Source of the DNA: an uncultured Alteromonadaceae bacterium
GTDB taxonomy: Bacteria > Pseudomonadota > Gammaproteobacteria > Enterobacterales > Alteromonadaceae
Assembly: GCA_913056495.1 (NCBI GenBank)
Contig: CAJXMO010000008.1
Span: 119,758-183,757 of the forward strand
Direction of reading: 5' to 3'
Length of the DNA: 64,000 nt
Shown here in pieces: positions 1 to 10,275 of this stretch. The notes beneath the pieces are model-generated. The model made no database searches, had not been told where the DNA came from, and saw only the letters and a program-made list of their open reading frames with translations. How positions within the stretch are numbered: position 1 is the stretch's first letter; each line of letters starts with the position of its first letter. The translations under genes were made by a program, and so were the position numbers.

Positions 1-16
1 ATTAGTTTTAGTTTTT

Positions 17-49
17 AAACCGCTTAATTAATTTTAAGCGGTTTTTTTG
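17..49 (+). terminator. Rho-independent terminator of an upstream gene outside the window
   Basis: Perfect 11-bp inverted repeat (17-27 with 34-44) with a 6-base loop, followed by a run of seven T. It would end transcription of a plus-strand gene lying before position 1, which cannot be seen. Confidence 0.8.
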
Positions 50-126
50 TTTTTAGGCCTGCATAATTTTTTTTGTCGACTATAGTTAAAAACGTAGTTT
101 AGAGATATGTGTGCTTGAGGTATGTT

Positions 127-160
127 GCCGACTTATTTGAATGAATAAGTCGGCTTTTTT
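127..160 (+). terminator. Second strong Rho-independent terminator
   Basis: An 11-bp perfect stem (127-137 with 144-154) with a 6-base loop, followed by a T run to 160. It lies about 80 bases after the first terminator and just beyond the stop codon of the converging mipA-like gene. It could serve transcription from the left, or end a short independent transcript that begins between the two terminators. Confidence 0.8.
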
Positions 161-189
161 GTATCTGTAGACTTGTGCTGATGCCTGAG

Positions 190-963
190 TTATTTAAAAA
201 AACTGGAATAACTAATCATAATCCCTAAGCTCGTATCCCGCTCGGTCAGAGGACTGTCTGTAATAGAAGTATCATACCAGGTATTATTGATATTGCCTCT
301 GATAAAACCACCCCAAAGCGGGCTGGATATTGTTAAACCCAGACTTTTATTGAGTGCTGATTCTGCTTGGTAAAAAGCACGTTCAGCGGTCGCTTCTGAT
401 GCTCTCACGCCATAGTAGTAGTCAACATTGTTATCATCCAAATAGGTCAATTCTATATTCGGTTCTATCGCAACCGGACCATATCTATATTGCTTTCCTA
501 TCTTAAAATTCGTTTCAATACCGTTCGAACGAGATAAAGCATCGGCTCTAAAGCGGCTCGAAAACGTCCAGCTTTCCCGTTTATAGTTTATGGCTAAACC
601 AGCATCCATAGAAAATTCACGATCTTCCATACCCTTAAAGTAATCACTATCCGATTCGTCAAACCCTTCAAACCTGGGGGATATTAAAGCCGATAGGCGC
701 CAATTACTATTTTGGTAAACTTGATAGCTGATAAAAGGGCCAACTATCGATAACTTTTCACCCCGATAACCAACTAAAGGTAGCGGAATAAACCTTTGGT
801 CATAGCCTTTATAAATCTCACGCTTAACAGCTAAACCTATGCCATAAGTTAACCCTTGTGGTTGGGTAAATTGGCCAGAAGATGGTTTATCTGCTGCATT
901 AGCACTTTGGCAAAAAATTAAAAGTAACGGAAATAAATAGCCGCAAGTCAATTTCATTTTCAT
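190..963 (-). CDS. MipA/OmpV family outer membrane protein
   Basis: 257 residues. A signal peptide is clear: a charged start, a hydrophobic Leu/Phe stretch, and a likely cut after the SANA motif near residue 23. The rest is rich in aromatic residues with alternating hydrophobic strands, as expected of a small beta-barrel. The passage with FIPLPLVGYRGEK (about residues 58-70) is typical of the MipA/OmpV family, whose members are outer-membrane proteins linked to scaffolding of murein enzymes or to envelope stress. The protein ends FFK, so the usual terminal aromatic residue is displaced by one. It is transcribed alone and divergently from alr. The family call is by pattern recognition; the substrate or partner is unknown. 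Confidence 0.8.
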   Translation of the reverse strand: MKMKLTCGYLFPLLLIFCQSANAADKPSSGQFTQPQGLTYGIGLAVKREIYKGYDQRFIPLPLVGYRGEKLSIVGPFISYQVYQNSNWRLSALISPRFEGFDESDSDYFKGMEDREFSMDAGLAINYKRESWTFSSRFRADALSRSNGIETNFKIGKQYRYGPVAIEPNIELTYLDDNNVDYYYGVRASEATAERAFYQAESALNKSLGLTISSPLWGGFIRGNINNTWYDTSITDSPLTERDTSLGIMISYSSFFK

Positions 964-1210
964 AAATCCCTAATGGTAAGTTAACTATCCCAGATACGGA
1001 AAAAACAGAGGTTGGATCATTAATTATTTTAATGATTGTACTTTGCATTTAGATGACGTACAAACTTACTTCATTTCATCGTAAACTATTGATTAATTAG
1101 TTGAGTGAGCTATCAGTTTTCACAGATATATCTGGTTTGACTACAGAGTTTATGTGAAAATGCGGGTCCTAACTAGCCCTATTATTATAGCTTCAAATCA
1201 CTATCACATT

Positions 1211-2296
1211 ATGAAAACAGCCTTAGCCCAAGTTGATTTATCCGCATTAAAACATAACCTTGCCCAAGTGAAAAAGTTAGCCAGACGGAGCAAAGTTATG
1301 GCTGTCTGTAAGGCTAATGGATATGGACATGGTTTGGTTAAAGTTGCCCAGGCTCTGGATGATGCTGATGCTTTTGGTGTCGCCAGAATTGAAGAAGCGC
1401 ATAAACTGCGCTCAGCTGGCATTATTAAAACCATTGTTTTACTCGAAGGTTTTTTTGAGGCTAAAGATATTGCCAGCATTGCGGTTAATCAATTTGAAAC
1501 CGTTGTTCACAGTGAACAACAACTCAGAGAGCTGGAACAGGCTGCGGCTTTATATAAAATTGACCGTCCAATAAAAGTATGGCTTAAAATTGATACTGGC
1601 ATGTCACGTTTAGGAATAGACCTGTCTCAGGTTGAGTCCTTTATTTCACGTTTAAAAGCATGCCCTTGCATTCATCCTGAAATTATTTTGATGACTCACC
1701 TGGCATGTGCAGATGAATTGGGCAATGATTATAATCAATATCAGCTCGCACAATTTCAACAAGCCAGTTCGGCTTATTCTTTTGCACATTCTATCGCCAA
1801 TTCTGCAGCGACTATGGTTCTGGAATCGGCTCGTCAGGATTGGGTCCGACCTGGCATTATGTTATATGGTGTGTCACCGATTGAACGGGAAACCGGACAA
1901 GATAGAAATTTGAAACCCGCAATGACTTTATCGAGCCAACTGATTTCAGTTAAAACGATAAAAGCCAATACAAATGTAGGTTATGGCAGTACCTGGCAAT
2001 CGTCACAGCAGACTCAATTAGGAGTTGTTGCTATTGGCTATGGCGATGGCTATCCGCGCCATGCAAAAAACGGTACGCCCGTATTAATTAATGGCCGAAT
2101 TGTGCCGTTAGTTGGGCGAGTGTCAATGGATATGATCACTGTTGACTTAGGTTCAGACGCGACAGATAAAATTGGTGATACTGCCATTTTATGGGGGGAA
2201 GGGTTACCGATCGAAAAAGTAGCTGAGTCGGCCGATACAATTGCTTATGAGATACTTTGCCAACTGACCAGTCGGGTTCGCTGGGTGTATAATTAA
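1211..2296 (+). CDS. alr: Alanine racemase (PLP-dependent)
   Basis: Interconverts L- and D-alanine in the cytoplasm and so supplies D-Ala for peptidoglycan. The PLP-binding lysine is Lys34 in the motif AVCKANGYGHG. The catalytic tyrosine region (VGYGSTW) and the C-terminal beta-domain motif with RVSMDM are present. An in-frame ATG at 1154 would add 19 residues with no family counterpart, so I place the start at 1211. This gives 361 residues, close to the normal family length. In many gammaproteobacteria alr follows dnaB; here it stands alone between mipA (divergent) and a signalling pair. Confidence 0.95.
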   Translation: MKTALAQVDLSALKHNLAQVKKLARRSKVMAVCKANGYGHGLVKVAQALDDADAFGVARIEEAHKLRSAGIIKTIVLLEGFFEAKDIASIAVNQFETVVHSEQQLRELEQAAALYKIDRPIKVWLKIDTGMSRLGIDLSQVESFISRLKACPCIHPEIILMTHLACADELGNDYNQYQLAQFQQASSAYSFAHSIANSAATMVLESARQDWVRPGIMLYGVSPIERETGQDRNLKPAMTLSSQLISVKTIKANTNVGYGSTWQSSQQTQLGVVAIGYGDGYPRHAKNGTPVLINGRIVPLVGRVSMDMITVDLGSDATDKIGDTAILWGEGLPIEKVAESADTIAYEILCQLTSRVRWVYN

Positions 2297-2430
2297 TCAG
2301 CTGATTTAGTTAAATGAGCATTGTTTAGTAATTTAAAATCGCGTATAACAGTAAAAGGATTTAAACGTCGAGTGCCAGCTTGACGTGAATCATAAAAAAT
2401 AAAATATGATTGATAGGGACCCAATTATAC

Positions 2431-3480
2431 ATGAATCAGTATCACATTCTTATTGTGGATGATGTCGCTGACAATATTCAAGTCGCGATGAATATGCTCA
2501 AGGAACAAGCCTACCATTTCACCTTTGCACTTAATGGTCAGCAAGCTCTGGATTTAAGTCTGGAACATGAATTTGATTTAATTTTATTAGATATTATGAT
2601 GCCAGGCATGGACGGCTACCAAGTCTGCCAGTCTTTAAAAAAGAATGACAAAACAAAAGAAATCCCGATTATATTTCTGACCGCAAAAGTGGACGTCGAT
2701 TCAATCGCAAAGGGCTTTCAGCTCGGTGCTGTTGATTATATAACTAAGCCATTCCATTCAGAGGAGCTTATTGCCAGAGTCAAGAATCATCTTGAGTTAT
2801 ATAACGCCAAGCAAACGCTTAAGTCATTAAATCTGAATCTGCAAACCAATTTAGTCCATAAAGAAAAACGCTATATGACTGAGCTGGAAGATAGTCAGAA
2901 AGAAATGATTTATGTATTAATGGAGTTGATGGAGGCCACCTCTGATGAAACCGGCAGTCATATCAAACGGGTATCTGAATATTCTCGTTTATTAGCTTAT
3001 CATTACCCCAGCCTGAATGACGCCGATTGTGAAACTATATATCATGCTGCGCCCATGCATGATATTGGCAAAATTGCGATACCTCAGGATATTCTTCATA
3101 AGCCAGGCAAGTTAACTGCTGAAGAATTTGATGTCATGAAAACCCATACAACAAAAGCGCATGACATTTTGAGAATGTCTAAGCGAAAATATATTCAGGC
3201 CGCAGATATTATCGCCTGTCAGCATCATGAAAAGTGGGATGGCAGTGGTTACCCAAATGGCTTAGCCGGTAAAAATATTCATATTTATGCCCGAATTGTT
3301 TCTCTGGCCGATGTATTTGATGCTTTAACCCATAAACGAAAATATAAAGATGCCTGGCCGGTTGAAGATGCGCTGACCTATATTATTGAGCAAAAGGGGC
3401 ATCAATTTGAACCTTTGCTAGTAGATATTTTTGTTAAACATTTTGATGAGTTTTTAAAAATAGCCGAATTAGATGACTAG
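2431..3480 (+). CDS. Response regulator with HD-GYP output domain (probable cyclic-di-GMP phosphodiesterase)
   Basis: 349 residues from the ATG at 2431; an in-frame TTG at 2410 would add seven. Residues about 5-120 form a receiver with the acidic pair in [10 protein letters not shown], the phospho-acceptor Asp54 in [12 protein letters not shown], and the conserved Lys in ITKPF. A short helical linker leads to an HD-GYP domain (about 160-340) with [20 protein letters not shown] and the metal-ligand histidines intact, so hydrolysis of cyclic-di-GMP is expected. Its stop overlaps the start of the following giant kinase by 8 bases, which implies translational coupling. It is very probably that kinase's partner, although the kinase lacks a recognisable HPt domain. 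Confidence 0.92.
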   Translation: MNQYHILIVDDVADNIQVAMNMLKEQAYHFTFALNGQQALDLSLEHEFDLILLDIMMPGMDGYQVCQSLKKNDKTKEIPIIFLTAKVDVDSIAKGFQLGAVDYITKPFHSEELIARVKNHLELYNAKQTLKSLNLNLQTNLVHKEKRYMTELEDSQKEMIYVLMELMEATSDETGSHIKRVSEYSRLLAYHYPSLNDADCETIYHAAPMHDIGKIAIPQDILHKPGKLTAEEFDVMKTHTTKAHDILRMSKRKYIQAADIIACQHHEKWDGSGYPNGLAGKNIHIYARIVSLADVFDALTHKRKYKDAWPVEDALTYIIEQKGHQFEPLLVDIFVKHFDEFLKIAELDD

Positions 3481-6400
3481 ATTTTTTCTGCTGGCCATAG
3501 GATGGCTGTTTGCATTACAAGTTAATGCAATTGAATGGACAACAATAGAAGCTGACTGGTTAAAGCAACAAAAAACGCAAAACCGAGTCATACATTTAGG
3601 CTCGGACTATGCTTGGCCTCCTTTTGATTTTATTGATACTCAAAACCGCCATCAGGGAATCTCTGCTGATATTTTGGCTTTAATACAAGCGAAAACCGGG
3701 CTCAGGTTTGAAGTTCATTCTGATGTTTGGAAAAGTGTGATGGCACAAATGTCAAATAATCAGTTAGATGGGTTAGTTTGTGCTGCCGAAACACCTCAAA
3801 GAAGTGCCTACCTAAATTTTACAGAGCCTTATGCCGTGATGCCGCTGGCGATTGTTGTTCAAAATGGCAATCACAGTATTAAATCAATAGCTGATCTAAT
3901 TGGCAAAACCGCTTCAATTAACTCTGGATCTTATTTGCACGAATGGCTCAAAAAAAATCATCCGGATATAAAACTAAAGCTTGCTCAGTCAAATGTAGAG
4001 GCGATTGAAGCTGTCTCATTTGGTCAGGCTGATGCTTATCTCGGTAACATTGCAGTTGCGACCTATACCATTAAAAAGCATTATTTTACCAATTTAAAAG
4101 TGACCGCAAAAATAAATGAACTGGCAACTCAAACCTCGATTGCGATAAGCAAAGAACAGCCTGTTTTATTTTCCGTTATGGAAAAAGCCCTTCAGGATAT
4201 TAGTATTGAAGAGCGGTTAGCGATTCATCATAAATGGTTTAAAGCGTCCGAAAGTCACAGTCTTGTTCTGGATGAAACTGAGCAAAACTGGCTCCGTCAG
4301 CAGGGTAAAATTACCGTTGGTATCGACCCCAAATGGCGATCTTTTACATACCAAGATAGCCATGGTGATATAACCGGGTTGTCGGTTGAAACCATTCGTT
4401 TGCTTGGTCAAAAGTTAGGGCTATCGATTGAGTTTAAAGCCAGCAGTTGGCCGCAGAATCTGGCTAAACTGAAACAAGGCCAAATTGACCTTGTCATTGC
4501 TGCCTATAAAACCAAAGCGCGCCAGAGTTATGCTGAGTATTCCCAACCCTATTTTTCGGCAATTAACTACTTTTTCAAGCGAGCTGATGTAAAAGGCAGC
4601 TCGTTGGCTGAAATGAGTGGAAAAACGCTTGCTGTCACTCAGGGGCATGCTTATATCGAGCGTTTCAGACAATCTTTTCCGCACATTAAAATTTTAGAAA
4701 CACGTCATTTAGATGAATCTATCGAAGCTGTACTTTCCGGCAAAGCCGATCTGATATACGAGACTTATGCTGTGCTGACTAGCGCATTAAAACGGCAAAA
4801 AATATACGATATTCTGCCTTTTCTTTCAGCCAAAGATAATGAACTGACGCAACTGCATTTTATGGCGAATGCACAAAACCCTATGTTAATTCAGTTACTC
4901 AATAAAGCGCTGAATAGCACTTCTGTAGAAGAAAGAAAAGAGATTGAACTGCGGTGGTTTAGCGGGGTAGACAAAACAGAGCAAAATTCATTATCCCCTA
5001 TTTTTTCAACTGAAGATATTTCCTGGATGCTGGATAATTCAAAGGTTCGTTTTGCGGGTGATCCCAATTGGCTGCCTTATGAAGCGATTGATGACAAGGG
5101 AGAATATGTTGGCATAGTTGCCGATTATCTTAAAAGAGTAGAGCAGCAAAGTTTGTTGAGGTTTGATTTAGAGCCTACATCAAGCTGGCAGGAAACACTG
5201 GCCCTCTCAAAGCGTAATCAGGTCGATGTCATTTCGGGGGATATAGATGATGCTGTACTGGCGAAAAATTACCGTCCGATATCCGCTTATTTTTCCAACC
5301 CCATTGTGATTCTAATGCCAAAGCAAGCAAGTTTCATCAATCACCTGAACGAATTACGTGGGCAAAAAATCGCGGTCATTAAAGGCTATGGCTATACACA
5401 CAAGCTTAAAGCGCATTATCCGAACCTGAATTTTCTTGAGGTAGACAATGCCGAAAGTGCAATGCAGGGCGTTGAGCAAGGCCTATATGATGCTGCTTTA
5501 ATGTCGCTCGCCAAAGCTCGGTATTTACTGATTCAGGCTGATTTTTTAAATGTTAAAGTAGTCGGTAAAACCGATATTGAAATGCAGGTGACGCTGTTTG
5601 TGACTAAGTCCAAACCTGTATTGCACCATTTATTAGATCAGTTAATGCAAACTATCGCAAAGCAACAGGGAGCTGAGATATTAAATAACTGGACTCAAAT
5701 TACTTTGCTTGAAAAAACAGACTATAACTTGATTGCCAAAGTCATTATAGCCGCCGTAACTATATTGCTCTTTATTATATTCTGGAATCTTAAACTGAAA
5801 AAGGAAGTCACACGACGAGAAGAAACCGAACGTTTATTAGCCTTGGAAAAAGAAAATTTTCAAGCATTATTTGAACAAGCGGCAGATGCTCATATTCTGC
5901 TAAAGGATGACAGAATCATCGCGACGAATAATGCTTGCCTGATTTTATTAGGAGCGCGCCATAAATCTGAAATTATCAATACCAGTTTATTGGAATGGTC
6001 GCCCAGTTTTCAGCACGGACACCACAGCAGTTTTAAAAAATTAAATTCCGCGCTTAAGCTTGCTAAAGAAAGTGGTGGCAATCGCTTTGACTGGCAATGT
6101 TTACCGGTTACCGGTGGGCTTTTTTGGGTCGATATTGTTGCTGTACCGATAAAATACCAAGGTGATCCCTGCCTTTATTTAACCTTACGCGATAAAACGG
6201 AACAAAAGCGTTTAGAGTCCCGTTTAAAAGATAATCAAGCGCAGTTGGAGCTGCTGATCAACAATCTACCTCTGAGTGTGATGGTAACAGATGAAGCGGG
6301 TGACATTTTATTAGCCAATCAAGCCGTATTAAACGAATATCGGCTAACGCTGGCACAAGCCAGACAACTTAATATAAAAGATTATTTTCACGATCCAGAA

Positions 6401-8074
6401 GATAGGACGGTTTTGATTCAAGACATCAGTGAAGGCAAAGCCGTTAATCAAAGAATCGTTCAGATGAAAAAGCCAGGTGGCGGGCTTAAATCTATGATGG
6501 TTTCAATTATTCCGATTAAATATGCCAATCAGAATGCCATGCTCAGTATCGCCGTTGATATGAGTGAGCGAATTGAGATGGAAACTCAGTTAACTCAGGC
6601 TAAAGAGTTGGCTGAATCTGCTAATAAAGCCAAGTCTGAATTTCTGGCGAATATGAGCCATGAAATTCGAACTCCGATGAATGCCATTATTGGTTTTACT
6701 GAATTGCTTAGTGCCCAGGTCTCAGATGAAAAATTAAAGTCGTTTATTCATATTATCCAGTCTGCCGGGAATACATTGCTAATGTTGATTAATGATATTC
6801 TGGACTTATCTAAAATCGAATCCGGCAAACTGACAATTGAAAACCGGGCAAATAATATTCGCGAAATATGCAGTGAAGTGAAAAGTGTGTTTTTGATGAA
6901 AGCCCAGCAAAAAGATCTGGCATTTGACGTAATTGTGGATGATAACCTGCCGGACGCTATTTTGATTGATGCGACTCGACTGCGGCAAATCTTATTTAAC
7001 TTAATCGGTAACGCGGTTAAATTCACCGAACAGGGCAGTGTTCAGGTTGAAGTGAAAGCGATTAATATTGATGAGCATTTAAGTAAAATTGATGTACAGA
7101 TTGAAGTGCAGGATACAGGCATAGGCATACCTGCCGAGCAACAAAGCAGAATATTCGATAAATTTGAGCAGCAAACTGGTCAGGACATTAAAAAATTTGG
7201 TGGCACAGGGCTAGGTTTATCTATTACCAAACGTTTGGTTGAAATGATGGGCGGTGAGATCAGAGTAAAAAGTGAGCCGACGAGCGGTTCCTGTTTTACT
7301 GTTTTGCTTAAACATTTGGATATAGCGGCCATTAAAGCAGATAAAACCCTTAAAGCTTCACTCGACTTTAACCCGGATTTGATAGAATTTGAGCCTGCCA
7401 GTATTTTGGTTGTGGATGACATTGAAAATAACCGAGCTTTACTGAGAAATAATTTTGCCGATTCGAAGTTGACTGTTTATGAAGCCCAAAACGGGCAAGA
7501 AGCGCTGGATGTTTGTCAGCAGAAAATGATTGATTTAGTGATAATGGACATTCGAATGCCTGTGATGGATGGCTATCAGGCAGCGGAGAGGTTAAAGTCT
7601 AGCTATCCTAAGTTACCTGTTATCGCTTTGACCGCATCTGTTATGCAGGATGAGTATGAGCAAACAAAACAGCAATTTTTTGATAATTACCTGCGTAAAC
7701 CCGTTTTACGCACTGACTTAATTTCAACACTGACGCAATTTTTACGGTTTCATACCAACAAACAGGTAAAATCAGAGCCGTCACTATCCTCAATGGCCAG
7801 CCTTACCGAACCTGAGTTGGCGGCGCTGCAAAAGACTCTGACCCCGGATATTTTAGAAATCTTTCAAAAGGCAAAACAAAATAATCAGGTAAACGAAATT
7901 AAAACGTTCGCCAAATTGTTAGCCGAAGTGGCACATCAGAATCATAATGCACTATTAGATAAATATTCAGCGCAGCTATTAAGCAAAGTCGATAGCTTTG
8001 ATATCGCCGGTATGAGTTATCTGCTGAATCAGTTTGGTTTACTGGTTGAAGAAATGAATATCGAACGGGTTTGA
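3473..8074 (+). CDS. Hybrid sensor histidine kinase with three tandem periplasmic solute-binding domains (BvgS/EvgS-like)
   Basis: 1533 residues. Order of domains: a signal peptide or anchor (1-19); three SBP_bac_3-type domains beginning near residues 41, 280 and 524; a membrane helix (about 753-772); two PAS domains (about 785-910 and 915-1040); HisKA with phospho-acceptor His1063 in [10 protein letters not shown]; HATPase with [15 protein letters not shown] and GGTGLGLSI; and a receiver with acceptor Asp1359 in [12 protein letters not shown] and Lys in LRKPV. The last 90 residues are helical but lack the H-x-x-K-G signature of an HPt domain, unlike BvgS and EvgS. Classical members carry two binding domains; this one has three. 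Small molecules such as amino acids, or redox state, are plausible inputs. The gene overlaps the upstream HD-GYP regulator by 8 bases. Confidence 0.93.
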   Translation: MTRFFLLAIGWLFALQVNAIEWTTIEADWLKQQKTQNRVIHLGSDYAWPPFDFIDTQNRHQGISADILALIQAKTGLRFEVHSDVWKSVMAQMSNNQLDGLVCAAETPQRSAYLNFTEPYAVMPLAIVVQNGNHSIKSIADLIGKTASINSGSYLHEWLKKNHPDIKLKLAQSNVEAIEAVSFGQADAYLGNIAVATYTIKKHYFTNLKVTAKINELATQTSIAISKEQPVLFSVMEKALQDISIEERLAIHHKWFKASESHSLVLDETEQNWLRQQGKITVGIDPKWRSFTYQDSHGDITGLSVETIRLLGQKLGLSIEFKASSWPQNLAKLKQGQIDLVIAAYKTKARQSYAEYSQPYFSAINYFFKRADVKGSSLAEMSGKTLAVTQGHAYIERFRQSFPHIKILETRHLDESIEAVLSGKADLIYETYAVLTSALKRQKIYDILPFLSAKDNELTQLHFMANAQNPMLIQLLNKALNSTSVEERKEIELRWFSGVDKTEQNSLSPIFSTEDISWMLDNSKVRFAGDPNWLPYEAIDDKGEYVGIVADYLKRVEQQSLLRFDLEPTSSWQETLALSKRNQVDVISGDIDDAVLAKNYRPISAYFSNPIVILMPKQASFINHLNELRGQKIAVIKGYGYTHKLKAHYPNLNFLEVDNAESAMQGVEQGLYDAALMSLAKARYLLIQADFLNVKVVGKTDIEMQVTLFVTKSKPVLHHLLDQLMQTIAKQQGAEILNNWTQITLLEKTDYNLIAKVIIAAVTILLFIIFWNLKLKKEVTRREETERLLALEKENFQALFEQAADAHILLKDDRIIATNNACLILLGARHKSEIINTSLLEWSPSFQHGHHSSFKKLNSALKLAKESGGNRFDWQCLPVTGGLFWVDIVAVPIKYQGDPCLYLTLRDKTEQKRLESRLKDNQAQLELLINNLPLSVMVTDEAGDILLANQAVLNEYRLTLAQARQLNIKDYFHDPEDRTVLIQDISEGKAVNQRIVQMKKPGGGLKSMMVSIIPIKYANQNAMLSIAVDMSERIEMETQLTQAKELAESANKAKSEFLANMSHEIRTPMNAIIGFTELLSAQVSDEKLKSFIHIIQSAGNTLLMLINDILDLSKIESGKLTIENRANNIREICSEVKSVFLMKAQQKDLAFDVIVDDNLPDAILIDATRLRQILFNLIGNAVKFTEQGSVQVEVKAINIDEHLSKIDVQIEVQDTGIGIPAEQQSRIFDKFEQQTGQDIKKFGGTGLGLSITKRLVEMMGGEIRVKSEPTSGSCFTVLLKHLDIAAIKADKTLKASLDFNPDLIEFEPASILVVDDIENNRALLRNNFADSKLTVYEAQNGQEALDVCQQKMIDLVIMDIRMPVMDGYQAAERLKSSYPKLPVIALTASVMQDEYEQTKQQFFDNYLRKPVLRTDLISTLTQFLRFHTNKQVKSEPSLSSMASLTEPELAALQKTLTPDILEIFQKAKQNNQVNEIKTFAKLLAEVAHQNHNALLDKYSAQLLSKVDSFDIAGMSYLLNQFGLLVEEMNIERV

Positions 8075-8088
8075 ATAACGAATCAAAA

Positions 8089-8127
8089 ATTAATCATTAA
8101 GGCAGAATGTGCACCTTAATGATTAAT
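8089..8127. repeat. Perfect 14-bp inverted repeat between converging genes
   Basis: Stem arms 8089-8102 and 8114-8127 match exactly around an 11-base loop. There is no long T run on either side, but the site lies between two convergent genes, so it may act as a bidirectional terminator or as an mRNA 3' stabiliser. Confidence 0.55.
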
Positions 8128-8137
8128 TAGTCTGAGT

Positions 8138-8494
8138 TTAATGGCAATTTACGACTAAAATGTCTTTGTTAGTGGTCAGCAATGATTGTGCTAACTTTTC
8201 TACTTCTACTTTATCAAAAATTGATTTGGTAGAAATAGTCACTACCCCCTGATTTTTTTGGATTTCAATACCAATATCAAGCAATTTTTCGGTTGATAAT
8301 TTTTTCATTCCCTGTGGTACATTTGCGCCTTCTGTATAGGCGGCAAGTTGGATTTTTCTACAATATTGACCGCTTTCCTCGATTTTCTCTTGTATCGAAC
8401 TTTCGCCAACAATTTCTGTCTGTCTACTAAAATTGGGTTCTGCAAAGGTTGGCATTGCTAGACAAGCGAATATTAAAATTGAGAGTTTTCTCAT
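8138..8494 (-). CDS. Small secreted protein of unknown function
   Basis: 118 residues. A typical signal peptide (a basic start, then a hydrophobic core) probably ends after PTFA near residue 18. The mature part has two cysteines, one in GQYCRK and one three residues from the end (VVNCH), which could form a disulfide in the periplasm. I do not recognise the family. The gene starts 12 bases after the FlgO-like gene on the same strand, so the two are almost certainly co-transcribed. A shared envelope role is the only inference I would draw. Confidence 0.75.
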   Translation of the reverse strand: MRKLSILIFACLAMPTFAEPNFSRQTEIVGESSIQEKIEESGQYCRKIQLAAYTEGANVPQGMKKLSTEKLLDIGIEIQKNQGVVTISTKSIFDKVEVEKLAQSLLTTNKDILVVNCH

Positions 8495-8506
8495 AGCGTT
8501 ACCCTG

Positions 8507-9232
8507 CTAGTGTGCTGAATAGTTGTAAAATCGGCCTGAAGTCGGTCCTGAAAATGCTTGATCGGTAACAAAGTAAGGGATAAAGCCTTTAGATGCCGAT
8601 AGAACCTGGTTTGAATTAAGGTCAATTATTCTGGCATTGATAACCAGCCCATTTTGGTGCCAAACCATAGTGCCTGATAATACATGGTCTATGCCTTGTA
8701 CATCTCTCAACTCCTTTGCTTTTCGACTAAATACAAAATCACCAGCTGATGTAACTTTAATGAAGCCTGTGGTTTTAAAATCAACAACAGGCAGTCCAAG
8801 TTGTCTGATTTCTGTAATAAACTCTTCTGAAATCTGGTTTCCTGCCAAGTTACTTTTTTGTAATGACTCATCCAAATTTACAAATGAAGTAACGGCTATG
8901 TTTCTCAGGCGGTATGGTTGTAGGTTATCTACTAGTTCACGAGCCATTCGGGAAATATAATTGGTCAGTAGCTGATGATTTGCATAAGGCATTTGTGGTC
9001 CGGCTTGCCAGACAGATGCATGTCCAGGTTGTGTTGCACTTGCATGCACATGGGCTGCATCTTCATTAATGACTACAGGTCGGCGAGGGTGGCAATCTGC
9101 TTTTCCGCCTTCATGGTCAAAAATGCCCATTTCGCAGTCATTAATTTTAGAATCTGTGATGGTCATAGTGGTACAAGCAGTAAGAGAGCTGAGTCCTAGC
9201 GCTGTGAACAGCATTGCGATTTTAGATTTCAT
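8507..9232 (-). CDS. FlgO-family outer membrane lipoprotein
   Basis: 241 residues. A lipoprotein signal ends in the lipobox LTAC (Cys20), so the protein is lipid-anchored. From about residue 85 the sequence follows the FlgO domain: a helix with SRMARELVDNLQPY, then IAVTSFVNLD, then a strand-rich part with HVLSGTMVWHQNGLVINARIIDL. In Vibrio, FlgO is one of the outer-membrane proteins needed for stable flagellar attachment. Here no flagellar gene is nearby and the only operon partner is an unknown secreted protein. This may therefore be a paralogue recruited to another envelope role. The family assignment is fairly firm; the function in this setting is uncertain. Confidence 0.8.
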   Translation of the reverse strand: MKSKIAMLFTALGLSSLTACTTMTITDSKINDCEMGIFDHEGGKADCHPRRPVVINEDAAHVHASATQPGHASVWQAGPQMPYANHQLLTNYISRMARELVDNLQPYRLRNIAVTSFVNLDESLQKSNLAGNQISEEFITEIRQLGLPVVDFKTTGFIKVTSAGDFVFSRKAKELRDVQGIDHVLSGTMVWHQNGLVINARIIDLNSNQVLSASKGFIPYFVTDQAFSGPTSGRFYNYSAH

Positions 9233-9357
9233 AAATCATTTCCTTAAATAAAATTAGATGCGCTTCTAAACTATCGGCTCTATTAATTTTTAATTCATAA
9301 GAAAAATTCTTAGATACAAATATGAGGGGATATAGTTTTTATTACCCAAAATGCAGG

Positions 9358-9363
9358 TATAAT
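9358..9363 (+). promoter_or_regulatory. Candidate -10 box for the LuxR-type regulator
   Basis: A consensus TATAAT about 100 bases before the start of the regulator gene. No good -35 box lies at 16-18 bases, so an activator may be needed, or the match may be chance. Confidence 0.3.
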
Positions 9364-9459
9364 AACTGACTGGTAGTACCACTTTTGAAGGTTATTAATT
9401 CGTGGTGCTTAGACCGTTAGGAGAGCATCTACGTTAACAAGGATTGACTTATAGTCCCT

Positions 9460-10098
9460 ATGAATGTCGCAGTTATTCATCAGCACCAGTTAATACTAGA
9501 TAGTTTTATTAAGCTTATTGAAATTGAAGGGTGGCGAGTTATTGCCGGTTTTATTCAATTTCAGGATGCGATCGAGCAATTGAAAGCACCAGAAATCGAT
9601 ATTGTTATTTTATCTCTTCAGGGATCTGGCGATACTGCTACAGAGCAGATTGCACAATTAAAAAAGGTATTGCCAGGCCGCCCAATCTTAGTCATTAGCC
9701 CATTTTGCTCTCAAGCTTATGTCAATTCAGCCATACAAGCCGGAGCTTCAGGCTACCTCTCAAAAAATATATCAGCGGATATTTTAATTGAAGCCATCAG
9801 TGAACTCTTGAACGGGGAGTTGTATATTAACCTGTCCGGGAGTCGGGTGAGTGAACAAAGCCTTGGTTGCCGTCCCCTTATACTTGAATGTTTAACCGGC
9901 CGTGAATTTGAAATATTCCTAAGTTTTGCTAAGGGATTGAATCCTAAACAAGTTGCGATTGAATTAAATATTATGCCTAAAACAGCACATGTTCACAGGG
10001 CCAATATCATGAAGAAGCTTCAGGTGCGCAGTCAGTTTGCTTTACTCAAAATTGCAATGGATTGCGGATTGATTAGCAGTCACGATATTGCAGTCTAA
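9460..10098 (+). CDS. Orphan LuxR/NarL-type regulator with a degenerate receiver domain
   Basis: 212 residues: a receiver-like fold (about 1-120) and a LuxR helix-turn-helix (about 145-205, with LTGREFEIFLSFAKGL and AHVHRANIMKKLQVRS). The residues needed for phosphorylation are gone. The acidic pair after strand 1 reads HQ in VAVIHQHQ, and the acceptor aspartate is replaced by Ser52 in VILSLQGSG. Only the conserved Lys102 (GYLSKN) remains. It should therefore bind DNA without phosphorylation by a kinase, perhaps responding to a ligand or partner protein. It stands alone with a long leader and faces away from the FlgO-like operon, which is a possible target. A weak AAGGA lies 16 bases before the ATG. 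Confidence 0.85.
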   Translation: MNVAVIHQHQLILDSFIKLIEIEGWRVIAGFIQFQDAIEQLKAPEIDIVILSLQGSGDTATEQIAQLKKVLPGRPILVISPFCSQAYVNSAIQAGASGYLSKNISADILIEAISELLNGELYINLSGSRVSEQSLGCRPLILECLTGREFEIFLSFAKGLNPKQVAIELNIMPKTAHVHRANIMKKLQVRSQFALLKIAMDCGLISSHDIAV

Positions 10099-10238
10099 GC
10101 TTTAGCTCTCTATTAAGTTTCGATTGAAGCTTATTCCCTCACTGAACTAAGCCTACAATATATGTTGCTCCGCTTATTTTTACACCGAGCCCTGCAGAAA
10201 ATTTGCCAATCTAAGCTCGCTTTCTGTTGAGTTATCGC

Positions 10239-10250
10239 TAAAATACGCGC
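10239..10250 (+). promoter_or_regulatory. Candidate sigma-70 -10 box with CGCG discriminator, dusC promoter
   Basis: TAAAAT followed after one base by CGCGC, about 30 bases before the dusC start. The same arrangement occurs before dapB, rpsO and nadA in this window. The -35 region is weak. Confidence 0.45.
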
Positions 10251-10275
10251 TTTTAATGAAGTAAGTCGTTTTTAT

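Noticed and set aside
1154..1210. Longer alanine racemase from the ATG at 1154
   Set aside because: The 19 extra residues have no counterpart in Alr and the ATG at 1211 starts the conserved sequence.
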